Shown here piece by piece: positions 19,695 through 28,856 of a DNA stretch of 64,000 nt. A program made the position numbers and the translations under genes. The first letter of the stretch is position 1, and each line of letters starts with the position of its first letter. The notes under the pieces are model-generated. The model made no database searches. It was not told the origin of the DNA and worked only from the letters and a program-made list of their open reading frames with translations. Source of the stretch: Stenotrophomonas bentonitica (GTDB taxonomy: Bacteria > Pseudomonadota > Gammaproteobacteria > Xanthomonadales > Xanthomonadaceae); the NCBI RefSeq assembly GCF_002887735.1, contig NZ_PKQP01000001.1:918679-982678 (forward strand), given 5' to 3'.

Positions 19695-20861
19695 ATGCGC
19701 CCTACGCCCCTGTTCATCGCCCTGGCCCTGACCACCGCCCCGCTCGCCGCCACCGCGGCCGACTGGGACAACTGGCCGACCAAGACCACTTTCAGTGACG
19801 GTACCGAGCTGGCAGCGACTGCCAACATCGCCTATGACCTCAACGACTTCTCCGGCGGCAGCGGCATCGAAGACGCCGACGCCGTGCGCCGCAAGGAATT
19901 CGGCGCGACCCTGAAGAAGAAGGGCGTGTACGACGCCATGGTCTATTACGACTTCCAGGCCGACACCTGGCTGGACGTGTTCGTCCGCTTCGAGAGCAAG
20001 GCCTTCTTCGGCAGCGACATCGGCCGCTTCCGCTTCGGCTACATGAAGACCCCGGTCGGCCTGGATGCCGGCACCTCCTCGCGCGCCGGCAGCTTCCTGG
20101 AAACCGCCCTGCCCGTGCAGGCGTTCTACGAAGGCCGCCGCACCGGTGCCGAATGGGTGCTGGAGCGCCCGCAGTACCTGCTGCAGGCTGGCGCCTACGG
20201 CGGCAAGGACCTGCAGGGCGACAACCCCGGCACCACCCAGGCCGTGCGCGGCGTGTGGACCCCGGTCAAGGCCGCAGGCGACGTGGTCCACCTGGGCCTG
20301 GCGTATTCGCAGGAAAACCCGCGCGGTTACCGCGATGGCCGTGACGTCTCGCACGCCGCCAGCGCGCGCCTGCGTGCGCGTCCCGAAGCCGGCCTGACCG
20401 ACATCCGCCTGGTCGACTCCGGTGCCCTGACCACCGCCGACAAGATCGTGCGCACCGGGCTGGAAGGCATCTGGATCCGCGGCCCGTTCTCGCTGCAGGG
20501 CGAAGCGCTGCAGACCACGGTCAGCCGTGACGGCAAGCCGGATTACACCGGCAGCGGCCAGTACGCGATGGCCAGCTGGATCCTGACCGGCGAATCGCGC
20601 CCGTACAGCGCCGGCGCGGTGGCCAACGTCAAGCCGGCCCACGGCTACGGCGCGGTCGAGCTGGTCACCCGCTACAGCCGCATCGATCTGGACGATGCCG
20701 ACGTGTTCGGCGGCCGCCAGCACGATTGGACCTTCGGCGCCAACTGGTACCTGACCTCGCACTTCAAGTTCCAGGCGAACTACGTCAAGGTCGACGCCAG
20801 CCGTCGCGGCGTGCGCAGCCAGCCGGAGATCTTCGAACTGCGCGCGCAGATGCATTTCTGA
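19695..20861 (+). CDS. OprO/OprP-family outer-membrane porin
   Basis: The 388-residue product has a signal peptide ending ATAADWD, strand-rich sequence throughout and the terminal phenylalanine (ELRAQMHF) that marks outer-membrane barrels. Features such as RFRFGYMKTPVGLDAG and the late FGANWYLTSHFKFQANYVKV match the phosphate-selective porin O/P family. The family name need not hold for substrate: here it is divergent from dctA and upstream of a DctB-like sensor kinase, so dicarboxylate passage is more likely. A second member lies at 28935. Confidence 0.8.
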   Translation: MRPTPLFIALALTTAPLAATAADWDNWPTKTTFSDGTELAATANIAYDLNDFSGGSGIEDADAVRRKEFGATLKKKGVYDAMVYYDFQADTWLDVFVRFESKAFFGSDIGRFRFGYMKTPVGLDAGTSSRAGSFLETALPVQAFYEGRRTGAEWVLERPQYLLQAGAYGGKDLQGDNPGTTQAVRGVWTPVKAAGDVVHLGLAYSQENPRGYRDGRDVSHAASARLRARPEAGLTDIRLVDSGALTTADKIVRTGLEGIWIRGPFSLQGEALQTTVSRDGKPDYTGSGQYAMASWILTGESRPYSAGAVANVKPAHGYGAVELVTRYSRIDLDDADVFGGRQHDWTFGANWYLTSHFKFQANYVKVDASRRGVRSQPEIFELRAQMHF

Positions 20862-20917
20862 GCCCGCCCGGCGGACGCGTTGACGCGCGTCCGCCCTGCC
20901 CTGCCTAGACTGGCGCC

Positions 20918-23581
20918 ATGTACCGCGTCTCCCGCTATCGCCCCTGGTGGCTGCTCATCGTCCTGATGCTCGGCGGCACGGCGCTGTGTGCGCTGCTGGC
21001 CGGGCGCTATGCGCAACAGCGGGCGCTGGATGACGAAAGCCTGCAGGTGCGGCGTCAGCTCGGCCTGTATGCGCAGACCCTGCAGCAGCGCATCGATCGC
21101 TTCGGCACGCTGCCGCAGGTGCTGGCGCTGGACCCGGACCTGCACCAGGCGGTGTCCCATCCGCTCACCGCCGCCGAGCGGCAGCGGCTGAACCTCAAGC
21201 TGGCCCAGGCCAACAGCGTCACCCGCGCCTCGACCCTGACCCTGATCGACCGGCACGGCATCGCCGTGGCCGCCAGCAACTGGGACCAGCCGACCAGCAA
21301 TGTCGGCGAGGACTACAGCTACCGCCCCTACTACCAGCAGGCGATGGCGCGCGGCAGCGGGCATTTCTACGGCATCGGCATGACCACGGCCGTGCCGGGC
21401 TACTTCCTCTCGCAGGCGATCTACGACGATCGCGGCACCGTGCTGGGCGTGGTGGCGATCAAGATCGAGCTGCGCGCACTCGAACAGGAATGGCTGCAGA
21501 GCCCGGACATCGTGCTGGCCACCGACGCGCATGACGTGGTGTTCCTGGCCAACGGCGATGCCTGGCGTTACCGCCTGCTGCGCCCGCTCGGCCCGCAGGA
21601 GCGCAGCGAGATGCTGGCAACCCGCCAGTACGCCGACCGCTCGCTGCAGCCGCTGCAGGCCCGCACCGCGGAGGTGCTGGCCGATGGCGGGCGCATGGTG
21701 CGTGTGGAGCAGCCCGCCCTGCCACGGCCGGTGCTGTGGCAGACGCTGGCCCTGAACGAACCGCAGTGGAAACTGCACCTGCTGCATGACGCCAGCGCCA
21801 GCACGGCCGTCGGCCGCAGCGCCGCGCTGGCCGCTGGCGGGATCTGGTTGGCGCTGTGTTTCCTGGGCCTGTTCGTGCAGCAGCGCCGACGCCTGGCCGC
21901 GCACCGCCAGCGCAGCCGGCGCGAGCTGGAAAGCGTGCTCAAGCAGCATGCACAGGAGCTGCGCACCGCCCAGGACGGCGTGCTGCAGGCCGCGCAGCAG
22001 GCCGACAGCGGTCTCAGCCGCAGCCTGGCCCACCTGCCACAGGGCGTGGTGGTGATCGACAACGAGCAGAAGCTGGTGGCGTGGAACGCGCGCTATCTGG
22101 AGCTGTTCCGCTTTCCGACCGGGCTGATCCGGGTCGGACGCCCGATCGAGGAGATCTTCCGCTACAACGCGCGCCGTGGTCTGCTTGGCCCCGGGCCGAT
22201 CGATGAAGCCATCGAACGCCGGTTGAACCATCTGCGCAGCGGGCGCCCGCACATGCGCGAGAGCGAGAAAGACGACGGCACGGTGCTGGAGATCCGCGGC
22301 AACCCGCTGCCCGACGGTGGCTTCGTCACCAGCTATGCCGACATCACCGCCTACAAGAACACCGCGCGCGAACTGCGCTCGCTCGCCGATGCGCTGGAGC
22401 ACCGCGTCGCCGAGCGCACCCGGGATCTGGATGAAGCGCGCCGCGAAGCCGAACGGGCCAACCGCTACAAGTCCCGGTTCGTGGCCTCGGCCGTACACGA
22501 TCTGCTGCAGCCGTTGAACGCCGCGCGGATGTTCGTTTCGGTGCTGCGCGGCAAGCTGCAGGGCGACGCGCGCGAACTCAGCGAGCACGTGGATGCCGCG
22601 CTCGCGGCGCAGGACGCCATCCTCAACAGCCTGCTCGATATCTCGCGGCTGGAATCGGGTGCGCTGCAGACCCATGTACGCGCCTTTGCGCTGTCGCCGC
22701 TGCTGGAAACGCTGGCGCGCGAGTTCGGCCTGGCTGCCGAAAGCCGCGGCCTGCAGCTGCGCTGGGTGGATACGCAGGCGGTGGTGGTCAGCGACGAGGC
22801 GTTGCTGCGCCGGATCCTGCAGAACTTCCTGTCCAATGCGCTGCGCTACACCCCGCGGGGCCGGGTACTGATCGGGTGCCGCCGCGACGGTGCCCAGCTG
22901 CGCATCGAAGTGCATGACCAGGGGCCGGGCATTCCCGACAGCCTGCAGGGCGAGATCTTCGAAGAGTTCCGGCGGCTGGACGATGGCGTGGACCAGGAAC
23001 GCGGGGCCGGACTGGGCCTGGCGATCGTGGAGCGCATCGGCCGCCTGCTCGGCCACCCGATCCGCCTGCGCTCGACGCTGGGGCGTGGCAGTGTGTTCTC
23101 GGTAAGCCTGCCCATGGGCGAGGCGGCAGACGTGGTGCCCGCATCGGCACCCGCGGCTGCCCCGGTGGTCGACACCGGCGATGACAGCCCGCTACGCCAT
23201 TGCCGGGTCTGGAGCATCGATGATGATCCGCGGGTCTGCGCCGCCACCCGCGCGCTGTTGGAACGCTGGGGCTGTGCGGTGGAACTGGCCGATGGCCCGC
23301 AGGCCGCGCTGGACCTGGCCACGCCCGCCACGGTGCCGCAGCTGCTGCTGCTCGATGTGCGCATGGGCGAGTTCCATGGCCCCGATCTTTACGAGGCGCT
23401 GTGCGTGCAATGGCAGGCGCGGCCCCCGGTGATCCTGGTCACGGCCGAACGCGACGATGCACTGCGCGCACAGGCGGCCGAAAACGGGTGGGGATTCCTG
23501 TCCAAGCCGGTGCGTCCGCCGGCCTTGCGCGCGCTGATGACGCAGGTGCTGCTGCGCCATCGCGGTGATGCCACGCGCTAG
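20918..23581 (+). CDS. Hybrid sensor histidine kinase with DctB-like periplasmic sensor
   Basis: The 887-residue membrane protein has one N-terminal helix, a periplasmic double-PDC sensor (about 30-290) and a second membrane helix (about 297-320). These are followed by a PAS domain (about 375-480), a coiled coil, HisKA with the phospho-acceptor in SAVHDLLQPLNAARMF, an HATPase domain (NFLSNALRY, GPGIPDS, GAGLGLAIVERI) and a C-terminal receiver with Asp in LLLLDVRMGEF. The sensor contains YSYRPYYQQAMARGSGHFYG and TTAVPGYFLSQAI, the DctB pattern for C4-dicarboxylates. Its stop overlaps that of the convergent regulator gene. Confidence 0.85.
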   Translation: MYRVSRYRPWWLLIVLMLGGTALCALLAGRYAQQRALDDESLQVRRQLGLYAQTLQQRIDRFGTLPQVLALDPDLHQAVSHPLTAAERQRLNLKLAQANSVTRASTLTLIDRHGIAVAASNWDQPTSNVGEDYSYRPYYQQAMARGSGHFYGIGMTTAVPGYFLSQAIYDDRGTVLGVVAIKIELRALEQEWLQSPDIVLATDAHDVVFLANGDAWRYRLLRPLGPQERSEMLATRQYADRSLQPLQARTAEVLADGGRMVRVEQPALPRPVLWQTLALNEPQWKLHLLHDASASTAVGRSAALAAGGIWLALCFLGLFVQQRRRLAAHRQRSRRELESVLKQHAQELRTAQDGVLQAAQQADSGLSRSLAHLPQGVVVIDNEQKLVAWNARYLELFRFPTGLIRVGRPIEEIFRYNARRGLLGPGPIDEAIERRLNHLRSGRPHMRESEKDDGTVLEIRGNPLPDGGFVTSYADITAYKNTARELRSLADALEHRVAERTRDLDEARREAERANRYKSRFVASAVHDLLQPLNAARMFVSVLRGKLQGDARELSEHVDAALAAQDAILNSLLDISRLESGALQTHVRAFALSPLLETLAREFGLAAESRGLQLRWVDTQAVVVSDEALLRRILQNFLSNALRYTPRGRVLIGCRRDGAQLRIEVHDQGPGIPDSLQGEIFEEFRRLDDGVDQERGAGLGLAIVERIGRLLGHPIRLRSTLGRGSVFSVSLPMGEAADVVPASAPAAAPVVDTGDDSPLRHCRVWSIDDDPRVCAATRALLERWGCAVELADGPQAALDLATPATVPQLLLLDVRMGEFHGPDLYEALCVQWQARPPVILVTAERDDALRAQAAENGWGFLSKPVRPPALRALMTQVLLRHRGDATR

Positions 23582-24228
23582 ATGCCGGGGCCTGCGTCCC
23601 CTTCCGGCTCCAGCGCCTTCACCAGCACCGCCGCCTGCGTGCGGCTGTGGCACTCGAGCTTCTTCAGGATCGCGGTCACGTGCACCTTGACCGTGTTTTC
23701 GGCCAAGCCCAGTTCATAGGCGATCTGCTTGTTGAGCAGGCCGTCGGCCAGGCACAACAGCACCCGGAACTGCTGCGGGGTCAGTTGCGCCAGCCGCGTG
23801 GCCAGCAGCGCATCGGATTCGGACCGCTCTGCCGCCATCGCCGGGAACCACACGCCGCCATCGAGCACCGCCGCCACCGCCTGGCCGAGCGTTTCGGCCG
23901 GCGCTGATTTGGGAATGAACCCCGCCGCGCCGAACTGCTGCGCCCGCCGGATCACGCGCGGGTGGTCGTTGGAGGACACGATCACCACCGGTATGTCCGG
24001 ATGCGCACCGCGTACGTGCAGCAGCGAGGAGAATCCGCGCGCACCGGGCATGGTCAGGTCGAGCAGGACCAGTTCGATCTCGGCGTGCTGATCGAGCGCG
24101 CTTTCCAGTGTCGCGGCACTGGCCACTTCAATCACGTGGACCTGCGGCAGCGCCTGACGCAGGGAATGCACGACCGCAGCGCGGAGCAGCGGGTGGTCAT
24201 CGGCGACCAGGACGGTGATGTCACTCAT
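23578..24228 (-). CDS. LuxR/NarL-type response regulator
   Basis: The 216-residue product has an N-terminal receiver domain with the acidic pair in VADDHPLL and the phospho-Asp in LVLLDLTMPGARG, and a C-terminal LuxR helix-turn-helix (LTPQQFRVLLCLADGLLNKQ, then LAENTVKVHVTAILKKL). The start MSDITVLVAD is preferred to a 10-residue-longer one. It is the likely partner of the hybrid kinase: the two genes converge and share the palindrome CTAG, which provides both stop codons. Control of dctA and the porin is inferred from position. Confidence 0.85.
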   Translation of the reverse strand: MSDITVLVADDHPLLRAAVVHSLRQALPQVHVIEVASAATLESALDQHAEIELVLLDLTMPGARGFSSLLHVRGAHPDIPVVIVSSNDHPRVIRRAQQFGAAGFIPKSAPAETLGQAVAAVLDGGVWFPAMAAERSESDALLATRLAQLTPQQFRVLLCLADGLLNKQIAYELGLAENTVKVHVTAILKKLECHSRTQAAVLVKALEPEGDAGPGI

Positions 24229-24274
24229 GCACGAAGTGTGGCATGCCACCCGGCGCACTGTCGCATTCGGCCGC

Positions 24275-24305
24275 TGACAGCTGGATGACAGCTCACCGGT
24301 GACAG
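24275..24305 (+). promoter_or_regulatory. TGACAG direct repeats upstream of the first CitMHS gene (candidate TctD-like site)
   Basis: TGACAG occurs at 24275, 24286 and 24300. The first two are 11 bp apart, one helical turn, as for OmpR-class regulators that bind as head-to-tail dimers. The 17-base block TGACAGCTGGATGACAG recurs with one change upstream of the porin at 28935. Confidence 0.55.
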
Positions 24306-24339
24306 GGTCGGATCGACATTTCCTTGTACTGGAGGCTGC

Positions 24340-25641
24340 ATGCTGACACTCATCGGGCTATTGACCATTGCTGCACTGGTGGCTCTGCTGATCACCGGGC
24401 GAACGACGGCCATCATCGCCCTCGTGTTGGTCCCGCTGGTGGCTGCGCTGATTGTCGGAACCGGCACGGATGCGCTTGCTGGCTACTTCAATGACGGCCT
24501 GAGGCGGGTCGCCCCGATCGCTGCGATGTTCATGTTCGCGATCACTTTCTTCGGGGTGCTGCAGGATGCGGGGCTGTTCCGCCCCCTGGTTGACGGGCTG
24601 GTGCGGATGACCGCGGGCAATGTCGTCGCGGTCGCCATGATGACCGCACTGCTGGGGATGGTGGCGCATCTGGACGGTGCCGGTGCCACCACCTTCCTGC
24701 TCACCGTGCCGGCGCTGCTGCCGCTGTACCGGCGCCTGCACATGAGTCCGTACCTGATGCTGCTCCTGCTGGCGACCGGTGCAGGCATCTTCAACATGCT
24801 TCCGTGGGCGGGGCCGCTCGGGCGCGCTGCCGCCGTGACCGGCATCGACGTCGGCGTGCTGTGGCAGCCGCTGGTGCCGGTGCAGGTGGTCGGTGCGGTG
24901 TTGCTGCTGGCGATGGCGGCCGTGCTGGGACTGCGCGAACGCGGGCGTGCTGCCCGCCTCGCCGCCAGCGGTGGCGACCTGGCGCCTGCCGGGACCGCTG
25001 CGCCGCTGCCCCGCGCAGCGGCGCCAGTACCCGTGCGCCATGCGGGGCTGAACGCGCTGCTGTTCGTCGCGGTCCTGGGTGCGCTGGTCGGTAGTCTGTT
25101 GCCCTCGGCCTACATCTTCATGATCGGCTTGGCGCTGGCCCTGCTGATCAACTACCGGCGCCCCGCGCAGCAGATGGAGGCGATCGCCGCGCATGCGCCG
25201 GCGGCGCTGAAGATGGGTGCGATCATCCTGGCCGCGGGCTCGTTCCTGGGGGTGATGGACGGCAGCGGGATGCTGCGCTCCATCGCGGCGGACCTGGCCC
25301 ATGTGCTTCCCGACTCCATGCTGCCATGGCTGCATGTGCTGCTGGGCGTGGTCGGCTTGCCGATGGAACTGCTGCTCAGTACCGATGCCTACTATTTCGG
25401 ACTGCTGCCGGTGGTACTGGAGATCACTACGCCGCTCGGCGTGGACCCCGCGCACAGCGTGTATGCGCTGACCATCGGAAACATCGTGGGGACCTTCATC
25501 AGCCCGTTCTCACCGGCGCTATGGCTGGCGCTGGGGCTGGCCGGAGCGGACATCGGGCGCCACATCCGCTACTCGCTGGGGTGGATGTGGGGCTTCTCTC
25601 TGCTTCTGTTGGGGGCTGCCTGGTTGCTGGGCGTGTTCTGA
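24340..25641 (+). CDS. CitMHS-family citrate:cation symporter
   Basis: The 433-residue product has about eleven to twelve membrane helices and the CitMHS hallmarks FMFAITFFGVLQDAGLF, HLDGAGATTFLLTVPALLPL, NMLPWAGPLGRAA and STDAYYFGLLPVV. Members take up citrate complexed with a divalent metal, with protons. A loop of about 50 residues in the middle is Ala/Pro rich. TGACAG repeats stand upstream. Its 3' end overlaps the convergent binding-protein gene by 73 bases. A closer match to family norms is encoded at 30154, so this may be the diverged paralogue. Confidence 0.87.
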   Translation: MLTLIGLLTIAALVALLITGRTTAIIALVLVPLVAALIVGTGTDALAGYFNDGLRRVAPIAAMFMFAITFFGVLQDAGLFRPLVDGLVRMTAGNVVAVAMMTALLGMVAHLDGAGATTFLLTVPALLPLYRRLHMSPYLMLLLLATGAGIFNMLPWAGPLGRAAAVTGIDVGVLWQPLVPVQVVGAVLLLAMAAVLGLRERGRAARLAASGGDLAPAGTAAPLPRAAAPVPVRHAGLNALLFVAVLGALVGSLLPSAYIFMIGLALALLINYRRPAQQMEAIAAHAPAALKMGAIILAAGSFLGVMDGSGMLRSIAADLAHVLPDSMLPWLHVLLGVVGLPMELLLSTDAYYFGLLPVVLEITTPLGVDPAHSVYALTIGNIVGTFISPFSPALWLALGLAGADIGRHIRYSLGWMWGFSLLLLGAAWLLGVF

Positions 25642-26708
25642 TCTTCGCGCGGCGTGCTGTCACTGCCTGCGGGCAGCACGCTGGCGCGCCAGGCTTCCAG
25701 GAACTGGCGACGCTTGAGTGCGTCCAGATACACCAGCAGGCCGGGGCCGAGCTGGATCGGGCGAAGGTTGCTGGATGGCCCGCCGCCAGTAGTAGCCGCG
25801 GGCAGGATCGAGGTCAGGCGTGCCTCCCGTGAGAGGACCTGCTGCCCGCGCGGAGACAGCAGGTAATCCAGGAATCGGCCCGCTTCCTCGGGGTGCCGGC
25901 TGCTGCGCGGTATGACCGCCGTACGCAGCACCACCAGGGTGTAGTCCTCCGGCTCGACGATGGCCAACGGCGCGCCGGCCTCGATCCGTGCGCGTGCATA
26001 GGACCCCAGCACGTTGTAGACAAGGGCCAGTTCGCCCCGGCTGACCCGGTCCAGCAGCACGCCGGTCCGTTCCTCCAACTGCACCGCGTTGTCGCCCAGT
26101 GCACCCAGCAGCGCGCCGGCAATGCTGCCGCGCTGGCTGTCCTGGGTGGCCATGAGGTAACCCACGTTGCTGCGCTCGATATCGTAGGTGCCCACCCGCC
26201 CTTTCAACGGTGCATCGGCAGCGTGCAGCAGATCGAGCAGTTGCCGGCGCGTGCGCGGCACCCGGTTCGCCGCCAGGCGGCGGGTGTTGTAGACCATGAC
26301 CACCGGCTCGTAGCTGATCCCGAACGCCTCGTGCCGCCACTGCGCCCAGGAGGGCAAGGCATCGGTCTGCGCCGAGCGGTGCGGCAGCGCGTGTCCATCG
26401 TTGACGAGCTTGGTCTGCAGGTCCATGCCACTGCTGATGAGCAGATCCGGTGCCGCACCAGGCCCCGGCACGTGCAGGTAACGGCTGTAGATATCCTGGG
26501 TGATGATGTCTTCGTAGATCACCTCCGTCCCCGGATGCAACCGCTGGTAGTCGGCGATCACCGTGGCGAACACCTCGATGTCGGTCGAGCCATGGATGCG
26601 CAGCTGCGCGGTGGGCGCGCCCTGCGCGGGAAAGCGCTGCACGTCGCCGGGGTCGGCCGCTGCGGTGAAAGCCACCAGCATCAACCACAGACCAGACAGA
26701 ACCTTCAT
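25569..26708 (-). CDS. Periplasmic substrate-binding protein (ferric/small-anion ABC type) without transporter partners
   Basis: The 379-residue product has a signal peptide (MKVLSGLWLMLVAFTAAA) and the two-lobe binding-protein pattern LRIHGSTDIEVFATVIADYQ, YEDIITQDIYSRYL, EPVVMVYNTRRL and LALVYNVLGSYA of the COG1840 group. No ABC permease or ATPase is nearby. It starts on the last bases of the tctE-like gene (ATGA overlap) and so is part of the regulator operon; a role as periplasmic ligand adaptor for the kinase is inferred. The C-terminal 25 residues are polar and overlap the CitMHS gene on the other strand. Confidence 0.75.
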   Translation of the reverse strand: MKVLSGLWLMLVAFTAAADPGDVQRFPAQGAPTAQLRIHGSTDIEVFATVIADYQRLHPGTEVIYEDIITQDIYSRYLHVPGPGAAPDLLISSGMDLQTKLVNDGHALPHRSAQTDALPSWAQWRHEAFGISYEPVVMVYNTRRLAANRVPRTRRQLLDLLHAADAPLKGRVGTYDIERSNVGYLMATQDSQRGSIAGALLGALGDNAVQLEERTGVLLDRVSRGELALVYNVLGSYARARIEAGAPLAIVEPEDYTLVVLRTAVIPRSSRHPEEAGRFLDYLLSPRGQQVLSREARLTSILPAATTGGGPSSNLRPIQLGPGLLVYLDALKRRQFLEAWRASVLPAGSDSTPREDQNTPSNQAAPNRSREKPHIHPSE

Positions 26709-28102
26709 GCGTGCCTCCTCGGCAGCCGGATCGTGGCGATCAGGCCGCCGCCCACCCGGTTGGACAGATCGATATGGCCGCCATGGCTGTCAACCACGCG
26801 CTTGACGATCGCCAGCCCGAGCCCGGCGCCACCGGCGGCCGCACCTTCGCCACGCGCGAAACGCTCGAAGACCCGCTCCGCATCGGCCGGCGCGATGCCT
26901 CGGCCGTGATCGGCGATGGTCAGTACGCAGTGGGTGTCATCGGTGGTCAACGCGAGCTGCAACGCGCCGTCCCCACCGTACTTGAGCGCGTTGTCGATCA
27001 GGTTCTTGATCGCTTCGCGCAGCAGCAGTGCATCGCCGTTGACACAGGCCGGCTCGCGGGTCACCGCCAACTGCACGCGGGGTGCGGGCAATGCCTGCGG
27101 AAGCGCCTCATGCAGGGCCTGGTGCACGGTCTCGGCCAGGTCCACCGGCGCGAACCGCTGCAGGTTCGCGCGATGGATCACGCTGGCATCGCTGAGCAGC
27201 TGGTTGAGCAGGCGGCTCATGTGGGTGGCGTTGCGCTCGATCGCCTGCAGGCTGCGGCGCATGTCCTCCGGATCATCATCATCCAGTGCCAGCTGCGCCT
27301 GCGCGCGCAGCGCGGCCAGCGGCGTACGCATCTGGTGCGCGGCCTCGGCCATGAACGCGCGCAGGGTTTCATTGCTGGTCGACAGCCGCCCCATGAAGCG
27401 GTTCAGCGCACCGACCATCTGGTCCATCTCCTGCGGCGTGGCCGCATCCAGTGGCCGCAGATCGGAGGGCTCGCGCCGGGACAGCTCGCGTTCGACCCGC
27501 ACCAGCGGCCGCAGCGCCCGGTGCACGCCGAGCGCGACCAGGGCCAGCGACAACAGCGAGAGCACCACGATCGCGACCAGGGCGCGGGTCACCATGTCCT
27601 GGGCCAGCGCCTCGCGTGCGCGCCGGGTCTGCCCGACCTGCACGCGGACTTCCGCCTGCGCGGACGGGGAGGAGACCCGCCGCGACACCACGACGAAGCG
27701 CACGGTCTCGCCGCTGTACGGCGCATCGAACAACTGCGGGCGATCGCTCGGCGCGCGCGGCGGCGCCGGCAGATCGCCGTAGCCGGTCACGGTCTGGTTG
27801 CGTGCATCGGAGACGCGATAGAACACGCGGTCTTCCGGCGCCATCGCCAGCAGGTCGAGCGCGGCGTAGGGCAGATCGACCTGCCACTGCGCCTCCACCA
27901 GCGCCACCGAATCGATGATCGACAGTGCCGAGGACACCAGCAGGTGATCGTAGGAACGATTGGCGGCGCGCTGGCCATAGTCGCGTGCACCGAAGAACAG
28001 CGCCACGGCGAACAGCGCCATCAAGCCGCCGAGATAGAGCCACAGCGTGCGCCGGATCGAGCTCGGCGCGCGGGCATCACCCGCCATCGGGACGGCTGTC
28101 AT
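26705..28102 (-). CDS. tctE: TctE-like sensor histidine kinase
   Basis: The product is 465 residues from MTAVPMAGD; a start five codons later (MAGDARAP) is also possible, and both overlap the preceding regulator gene. It has two membrane helices (LWLYLGGLMALFAVALFFG and ALVAIVVLSLLSLALVALG) around a TctE-type periplasmic domain. A HAMP linker, HisKA with His in MAEAAHQMRTPLAALRAQ, and an ATPase domain (LIDNALKYGG, DHGRGIA, GGAGLGLAIVKRV) follow. TctE kinases respond to tricarboxylates. Gene order regulator-kinase-binding protein is tightly overlapped, so it is one operon. Confidence 0.85.
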   Translation of the reverse strand: MTAVPMAGDARAPSSIRRTLWLYLGGLMALFAVALFFGARDYGQRAANRSYDHLLVSSALSIIDSVALVEAQWQVDLPYAALDLLAMAPEDRVFYRVSDARNQTVTGYGDLPAPPRAPSDRPQLFDAPYSGETVRFVVVSRRVSSPSAQAEVRVQVGQTRRAREALAQDMVTRALVAIVVLSLLSLALVALGVHRALRPLVRVERELSRREPSDLRPLDAATPQEMDQMVGALNRFMGRLSTSNETLRAFMAEAAHQMRTPLAALRAQAQLALDDDDPEDMRRSLQAIERNATHMSRLLNQLLSDASVIHRANLQRFAPVDLAETVHQALHEALPQALPAPRVQLAVTREPACVNGDALLLREAIKNLIDNALKYGGDGALQLALTTDDTHCVLTIADHGRGIAPADAERVFERFARGEGAAAGGAGLGLAIVKRVVDSHGGHIDLSNRVGGGLIATIRLPRRHA

Positions 28103-28778
28103 CAGGCGTGGCGTCGTGTGCTTCGAGCAGATAGCCGCTGCCGCGTACGGTGACGATGCGCAGCGGTGCATCGGCCAGCTTGCGCCGCAGGCGACCGACG
28201 TAGAGTTCGATCGCGTTCGGGCCGGCCTCGTCATCGAAGCCGAACAGGCCGTTGCCGATCTCGTCCTTGCCCACCACCTGCCCCAGCCGCCCCATCAGGA
28301 TCTCAAGCAGGCGGTACTCGCGGTTGGGCAGCTCGATCGGCTGGCCCTCCAGGCTGACCCGGTGCGCGGCGTTGTCGAACTGGAAGCCACCAATCTGCAC
28401 CACCTCGCTGGCCTGCCCGCGGGTGCGGCGCAGCAGCACGCGGCAGCGCGCCTCGAACTCGCGGAAATCAAACGGTTTGCCGAGGTAATCATCCGCGCCG
28501 ACATCCAGCGCCTGCACGCGATCTTCGATCCCGTCACGCGCGGTGAGCATCAGCACCGGCGTGCTGTCGCCGCGCTCGCGCATGCCGGCCAGCACGCGCA
28601 GACCGTCCAGCTTGGGCAGGCCGATATCGAGCACGACCAGATCGAAGCTCTGGTAGCGCAGCACGCTCGCCGCGGCCAGCCCGTCGCTCTGCCAGTCCAC
28701 GGCATGCCCACTGCGGCGCATGCGGCGGACGATCGCGTCGGCCAGGTCCGGGTTGTCTTCCACCAGCAGGATGCGCAT
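28077..28778 (-). CDS. tctD: TctD-like OmpR-family response regulator
   Basis: The 233-residue product has a receiver domain with MRILLVEDNPDLA and phospho-Asp in LVVLDIGLPKLDG, and a winged-helix output domain whose recognition region includes GPNAIELYVGRLRRKL and TVRGSGYLLE. It is first in the regulator-kinase-binding-protein operon and divergent from the porin gene. OmpR-class proteins bind direct repeats about 11 bp apart, and TGACAG repeats with that spacing occur upstream of both CitMHS transcription units. Confidence 0.87.
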   Translation of the reverse strand: MRILLVEDNPDLADAIVRRMRRSGHAVDWQSDGLAAASVLRYQSFDLVVLDIGLPKLDGLRVLAGMRERGDSTPVLMLTARDGIEDRVQALDVGADDYLGKPFDFREFEARCRVLLRRTRGQASEVVQIGGFQFDNAAHRVSLEGQPIELPNREYRLLEILMGRLGQVVGKDEIGNGLFGFDDEAGPNAIELYVGRLRRKLADAPLRIVTVRGSGYLLEAHDATPDDSRPDGG

Positions 28779-28856
28779 CGGTCGGGATCGGGAAAGGTGC
28801 GGGAATGCTAGCGCGTGCGGCCGCCTCCGTGCGCTTCGCTGCGGTGCAGCAATGAC

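Noticed and set aside
19695..20861. Naming the porin oprP with phosphate specificity
   Set aside because: The neighbourhood (dctA, DctB-like kinase) argues for organic acids, and no pho genes or Pho boxes are nearby.
20881..20912. TTGACG...TAGACT as promoter of the hybrid kinase
   Set aside because: The spacer is 20 bases, too long for a good sigma-70 promoter; cotranscription with the porin is as likely.
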